Assembly (NCBI GenBank): GCA_017397925.1
Contig: JAFQHO010000046.1
Coordinates: forward strand, 1-64,000
Length of the DNA: 64,000 bases
DNA from: Ruminococcus sp.
GTDB taxonomy: Bacteria; Bacillota; Clostridia; Oscillospirales; Ruminococcaceae
Reading direction: 5' to 3'
Shown: positions 61,668 to 64,000 of the stretch, piece by piece
How the letters are laid out: the number at the start of each line of letters is the position of its first letter
How positions within the stretch are numbered: the stretch's first letter is position 1
Made by a program: the position numbers and the translations under genes
The notes under the pieces: generated by a model
Databases searched by the model: none
Seen by the model: the letters and a program-made list of their open reading frames with translations, nothing else
Told to the model about the DNA's origin: nothing

Positions 61668-63107
61668 ATGAAAAGGATAATTCTTATGTTAACTGCATTA
61701 ATGCTTTCTGCGGTCTCATGCAGCGAAGTAAATGGAAACGTATCTGTATCGGAAAGTATTTCTGACACAAAACAGACATCAGCGAAGAAAGATGATATTG
61801 TAATAACCATTGCTTTAGCAGTTGAGCCTGAACATAATGAATTTGATGAGTTCAACAATGCCGATAATGGTTATCGCATTGAATATGTTGCAAGTCGTTC
61901 TCGCCTTGATGACAACGGCGATCCTCTGATATACACAACAGATGAACATAAAAAGCAGGACTTTGATTTGATACAAAGGATAATCAATAAGGATGATATT
62001 GACATTGTAGGTGCATTTTCATTCAATAATCCCGCTTATTACGAGATACTTAAAAACAAGGGAGCGTTTGTCGATCTTTATGAATTTATGAAAGATGATC
62101 CCGATGTTAATCCTGAACTGATGAACAAGCATGTTCTCGAACTATGCAAGACAGACGGGCATCTCTACGGTTTGCCCTATTCCTATAAAGTTCATACAAT
62201 GATAGGAAAAAAAGAATATGTGGGCAGCAAGCAAAACTGGACTGTCGAGGAATTTCTTGAACATTGGGATAAAATGCCCGATAATACAACCATAAACGGA
62301 AGCCGTAATGCAGAAAATATTTATTATACTATTCTGAGATCAAATCTTACTTCATATGTCGATTATACGAAAGCCGAGGTATATTTTGATTCTCCTGATT
62401 TCCGTAAATTGCTTGAATTTTGCGGAAGCTTTAAAAGCAATCACGGAGAAAAATCAGAACTTGATTACAATGCTCCTAATTTTGTATCTATATATGATGT
62501 AACAGGTTTTAACACATCACTTTTTTGCTATAAGGACAGCAATTCTAATGAAGCATTAGTTTCTCACATAAAAGACGGCGAATACACTTTAGTAGGTTAT
62601 CCCGATTCTGAGGGACAAGGCTCCTATATCAGTACAAACGGTGAATATTCAATATGTTCACATTCCTCAAAAGAAAAACAGAGTGCCGCATGGGAATATA
62701 TCAGGCAATTTTATACAGAGGAGTATCAACAGAATCATGTTATGCAGAAGTACGAACAATATATAAACGGCGAAAAAGTTGTAAGCTATTCAGCAGAGGG
62801 CGGTTTCTGTATTAATAACAATGCTCGGCATACAACGGCTGAAAGAATCTGTAAAGGGGAATATTCTAACCCTACTTATGAAAATAAAGGCGAAACATTT
62901 GAAACTCCGCTTCCCACTATGGATGACTGTGAGGTTATAGAAAAATACGTTGATTCAATAAATCGAATTGACACCGAATTGGACAGACCTCTATGGGAAA
63001 TAGTCAACGAGGAAATAATCGCATATCTTGGCGGAGGACAGGACATTGACACAACCATTGACCATATACAGAACCGTGCGTCTATTATGGTAAGTGAAAA
63101 AGCATAA
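61668..63107 (+). CDS. extracellular solute-binding lipoprotein (ABC transporter type)
   Basis: 479 residues. Lipoprotein signal (MKRIILMLTALMLSAVSC, Cys18) then a Ser/Thr linker and a family 1-type binding protein: IDIVGAFSFNNPAYYEILKNKGAFVDLYEFMKDDP, DGHLYGLPYSYKVHTMIGKKEY, WTVEEFLEHWDKMP, and C-terminal SAAWEYIRQFYTEEYQQ. The ligand is probably an oligosaccharide, but no permease or ATPase gene accompanies it in the window. The first ATG six codons upstream overlaps the ribosome-binding site; the ATG at 61668 follows AAAAGGAG correctly. The next gene is an AraC regulator. Confidence 0.85.
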   Translation: MKRIILMLTALMLSAVSCSEVNGNVSVSESISDTKQTSAKKDDIVITIALAVEPEHNEFDEFNNADNGYRIEYVASRSRLDDNGDPLIYTTDEHKKQDFDLIQRIINKDDIDIVGAFSFNNPAYYEILKNKGAFVDLYEFMKDDPDVNPELMNKHVLELCKTDGHLYGLPYSYKVHTMIGKKEYVGSKQNWTVEEFLEHWDKMPDNTTINGSRNAENIYYTILRSNLTSYVDYTKAEVYFDSPDFRKLLEFCGSFKSNHGEKSELDYNAPNFVSIYDVTGFNTSLFCYKDSNSNEALVSHIKDGEYTLVGYPDSEGQGSYISTNGEYSICSHSSKEKQSAAWEYIRQFYTEEYQQNHVMQKYEQYINGEKVVSYSAEGGFCINNNARHTTAERICKGEYSNPTYENKGETFETPLPTMDDCEVIEKYVDSINRIDTELDRPLWEIVNEEIIAYLGGGQDIDTTIDHIQNRASIMVSEKA

Positions 63108-63164
63108 GCTTTGTGATAAAGTCGTACATATTTATGATAAATTCTATTCCCTTTCGTTTTTTTC

Positions 63165-63193
63165 TAGACATTTTCAAAAATATATGTTATAAT
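63165..63193 (+). promoter_or_regulatory. promoter of the AraC regulator
   Basis: TAGACA, 17-bp spacer, TATAAT, about 27 bases ahead of the start. Confidence 0.6.
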
Positions 63194-63219
63194 ACATAAA
63201 AACGAAAGGAGTGCCGCAT

Positions 63220-63981
63220 ATGTCGGAAAGCCGCGATAATAACGTAATGTCCCATTTTTTCAGTCATCGTGAGGAGGATTTTGAATATGCCCCATTTGAC
63301 AGAGAAATGGCATTTTACGAGAGTATCTGTTCAGGTAATATGGAATTTGTTAAAATGTTTGCAGAACCGTTGTTCTGCGAGGGCTGCGGCACATTAAGCC
63401 GTGACCCTTTGCGGAATATGAAATATCATTTTACAATATCAACTGCCCTCATTGCCCGTTTCTGCGTAGGAAGCGGTATGACTCCCGAACAGGCATACAG
63501 TCTCAGCGATGTTTTTATAAATCGTGCCGATGAATGTATGTCAATTGAAGCAGTACGGGAAGTTCACTATGAAATGATAGAAGAATACACCAAGCAGATG
63601 CGAATACTCCGCAGCAGCAAGCTTTATTCCAAGCGTATACTACGCGCCATTGAATATATCAGTGAGCATCTCCACAGCAGGGTACTTATTGAGGAAGCCG
63701 CCAAATCCTTGCGAATTACCCCTGCTTATCTGTCAAGATTATTCAAATCGGAAACGGGTATGCCATTCTCGGAATACGTCAATCGACGTAAAATTGAAGA
63801 AGCAACAGGTCTTCTTCGTTATTCAGACTATTCCGACCTTGAAATCAGTAATCTATTATGTTTCAGCTCACAAAGCTATTTTATAAAAATATTCAAAAAA
63901 ATAATGAATATGACTCCTAATGAATACAAAAAGAAATACCGTCTTCCTGCTTATGGAGAAAAACAAGATATTCCAGAGTAA
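63220..63981 (+). CDS. AraC-family transcriptional regulator
   Basis: 253 residues. The N-terminal half (about 20-140) contains PLRNMKYHFTISTALIARFCVGSGMTPEQAYSLSDVFINRAD, a region shared by many Clostridia AraC regulators and thought to sense a ligand; the C-terminal 100 residues form the double helix-turn-helix (ILRAIEYISEHLHSRVLIEEAAKSLRITPAYLSRLFKSETGMPFSEYVNRRKIEEA and FSSQSYFIKIFKKIMNMTPNEYKKKY). The ATG at 63220 is correctly spaced from GAAAGGAG; the GTG nine bases earlier is not. Adjacent to a solute-binding lipoprotein, so it may control a sugar uptake system. Confidence 0.92.
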   Translation: MSESRDNNVMSHFFSHREEDFEYAPFDREMAFYESICSGNMEFVKMFAEPLFCEGCGTLSRDPLRNMKYHFTISTALIARFCVGSGMTPEQAYSLSDVFINRADECMSIEAVREVHYEMIEEYTKQMRILRSSKLYSKRILRAIEYISEHLHSRVLIEEAAKSLRITPAYLSRLFKSETGMPFSEYVNRRKIEEATGLLRYSDYSDLEISNLLCFSSQSYFIKIFKKIMNMTPNEYKKKYRLPAYGEKQDIPE

Positions 63982-64000
63982 AATCGACACTTTCCGCAAA

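Noticed and set aside
1..64000. CRISPR arrays, prophage or insertion sequences
   Set aside because: No regularly spaced repeats, cas genes, integrase, transposase or phage structural genes are visible.

Overview
The window reads as chromosomal DNA of a low-to-moderate G+C, anaerobic, fibre-degrading Bacillota, most likely a cellulosome-bearing Ruminococcus-type Oscillospiraceae. The evidence is four secreted proteins with dockerin modules (GH5, CotH, GH43-CE1 and a DUF4874/DUF4832 protein), an oxygen-sensitive class III ribonucleotide reductase, the Firmicutes-type polC, sigK and smpB, and a very regular promoter style (TTGNNN, 17 bp, TATAAT). No prophage, insertion sequence, plasmid gene or CRISPR array is visible.

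Layout. 1-2.6 kb: on the minus strand, a B12-riboswitch-controlled cobalamin uptake pair (DUF4430 protein and ECF S component), then ribonuclease Z behind two tRNA-Ser genes. 2.8-13.6 kb: the classic plus-strand cluster pyrH-frr-uppS-cdsA-dxr-rseP-ispG-polC (translation, isoprenoid and lipid synthesis, membrane proteolysis, replication). 13.6-23.1 kb: a long histidine operon hisZ-G-D-orf-C-B-H-orf-A-F-orf-I-E with three unrelated small genes threaded through it and a three-hairpin intergenic element between hisA and hisF; aroB follows. No histidinol-phosphate phosphatase gene is seen. 24.2-26.9 kb: smpB plus a GDSL lipoprotein, a third tRNA-Ser and an alpha/beta hydrolase. 26.9-36.2 kb: GH5 endoglucanase with dockerin, two Na+-coupled amino-acid transporters, CotH-dockerin protein and an ABC-F ATPase. 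36.2-43.1 kb: PAS-GGDEF*-EAL phosphodiesterase, mreB, recD2, a small membrane protein and a MATE exporter. 43.4-48.8 kb: EcsC-like protein, an SGNH-like protein lacking catalytic residues, nrdD-nrdG with an NrdR-type box, and a DUF1292 protein. 48.9-59 kb: a five-module xylan-side-chain enzyme (GH43-CBM6-CBM-dockerin-CE1), putP with an unusual structured leader, sigK behind a sigma-E-like promoter, a DUF4874/DUF4832 dockerin protein and a LacI-type-sensor/GGDEF protein. 59-64 kb: an ECF sigma factor with a large membrane-anchored partner, a solute-binding lipoprotein and an AraC regulator running to the right edge.

How it fits together. The housekeeping operons in the left third are ordinary. 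The right two thirds mix plant-cell-wall degradation (dockerin enzymes intended for cohesin-bearing scaffoldins encoded elsewhere), amino-acid and sugar uptake, and several layers of regulation: c-di-GMP synthesis and breakdown, ECF sigma/anti-sigma signalling and an AraC regulator. The most promising unexplained items are the dockerin-tagged DUF4874/DUF4832 protein next to a cytoplasmic sugar-sensor-like GGDEF protein, the sigma/anti-sigma pair, the putP leader in which a hairpin lies between the ribosome-binding site and the start codon, and a shared sequence at the promoters of dockerin genes. All functions are inferred from sequence motifs; no database search was run.
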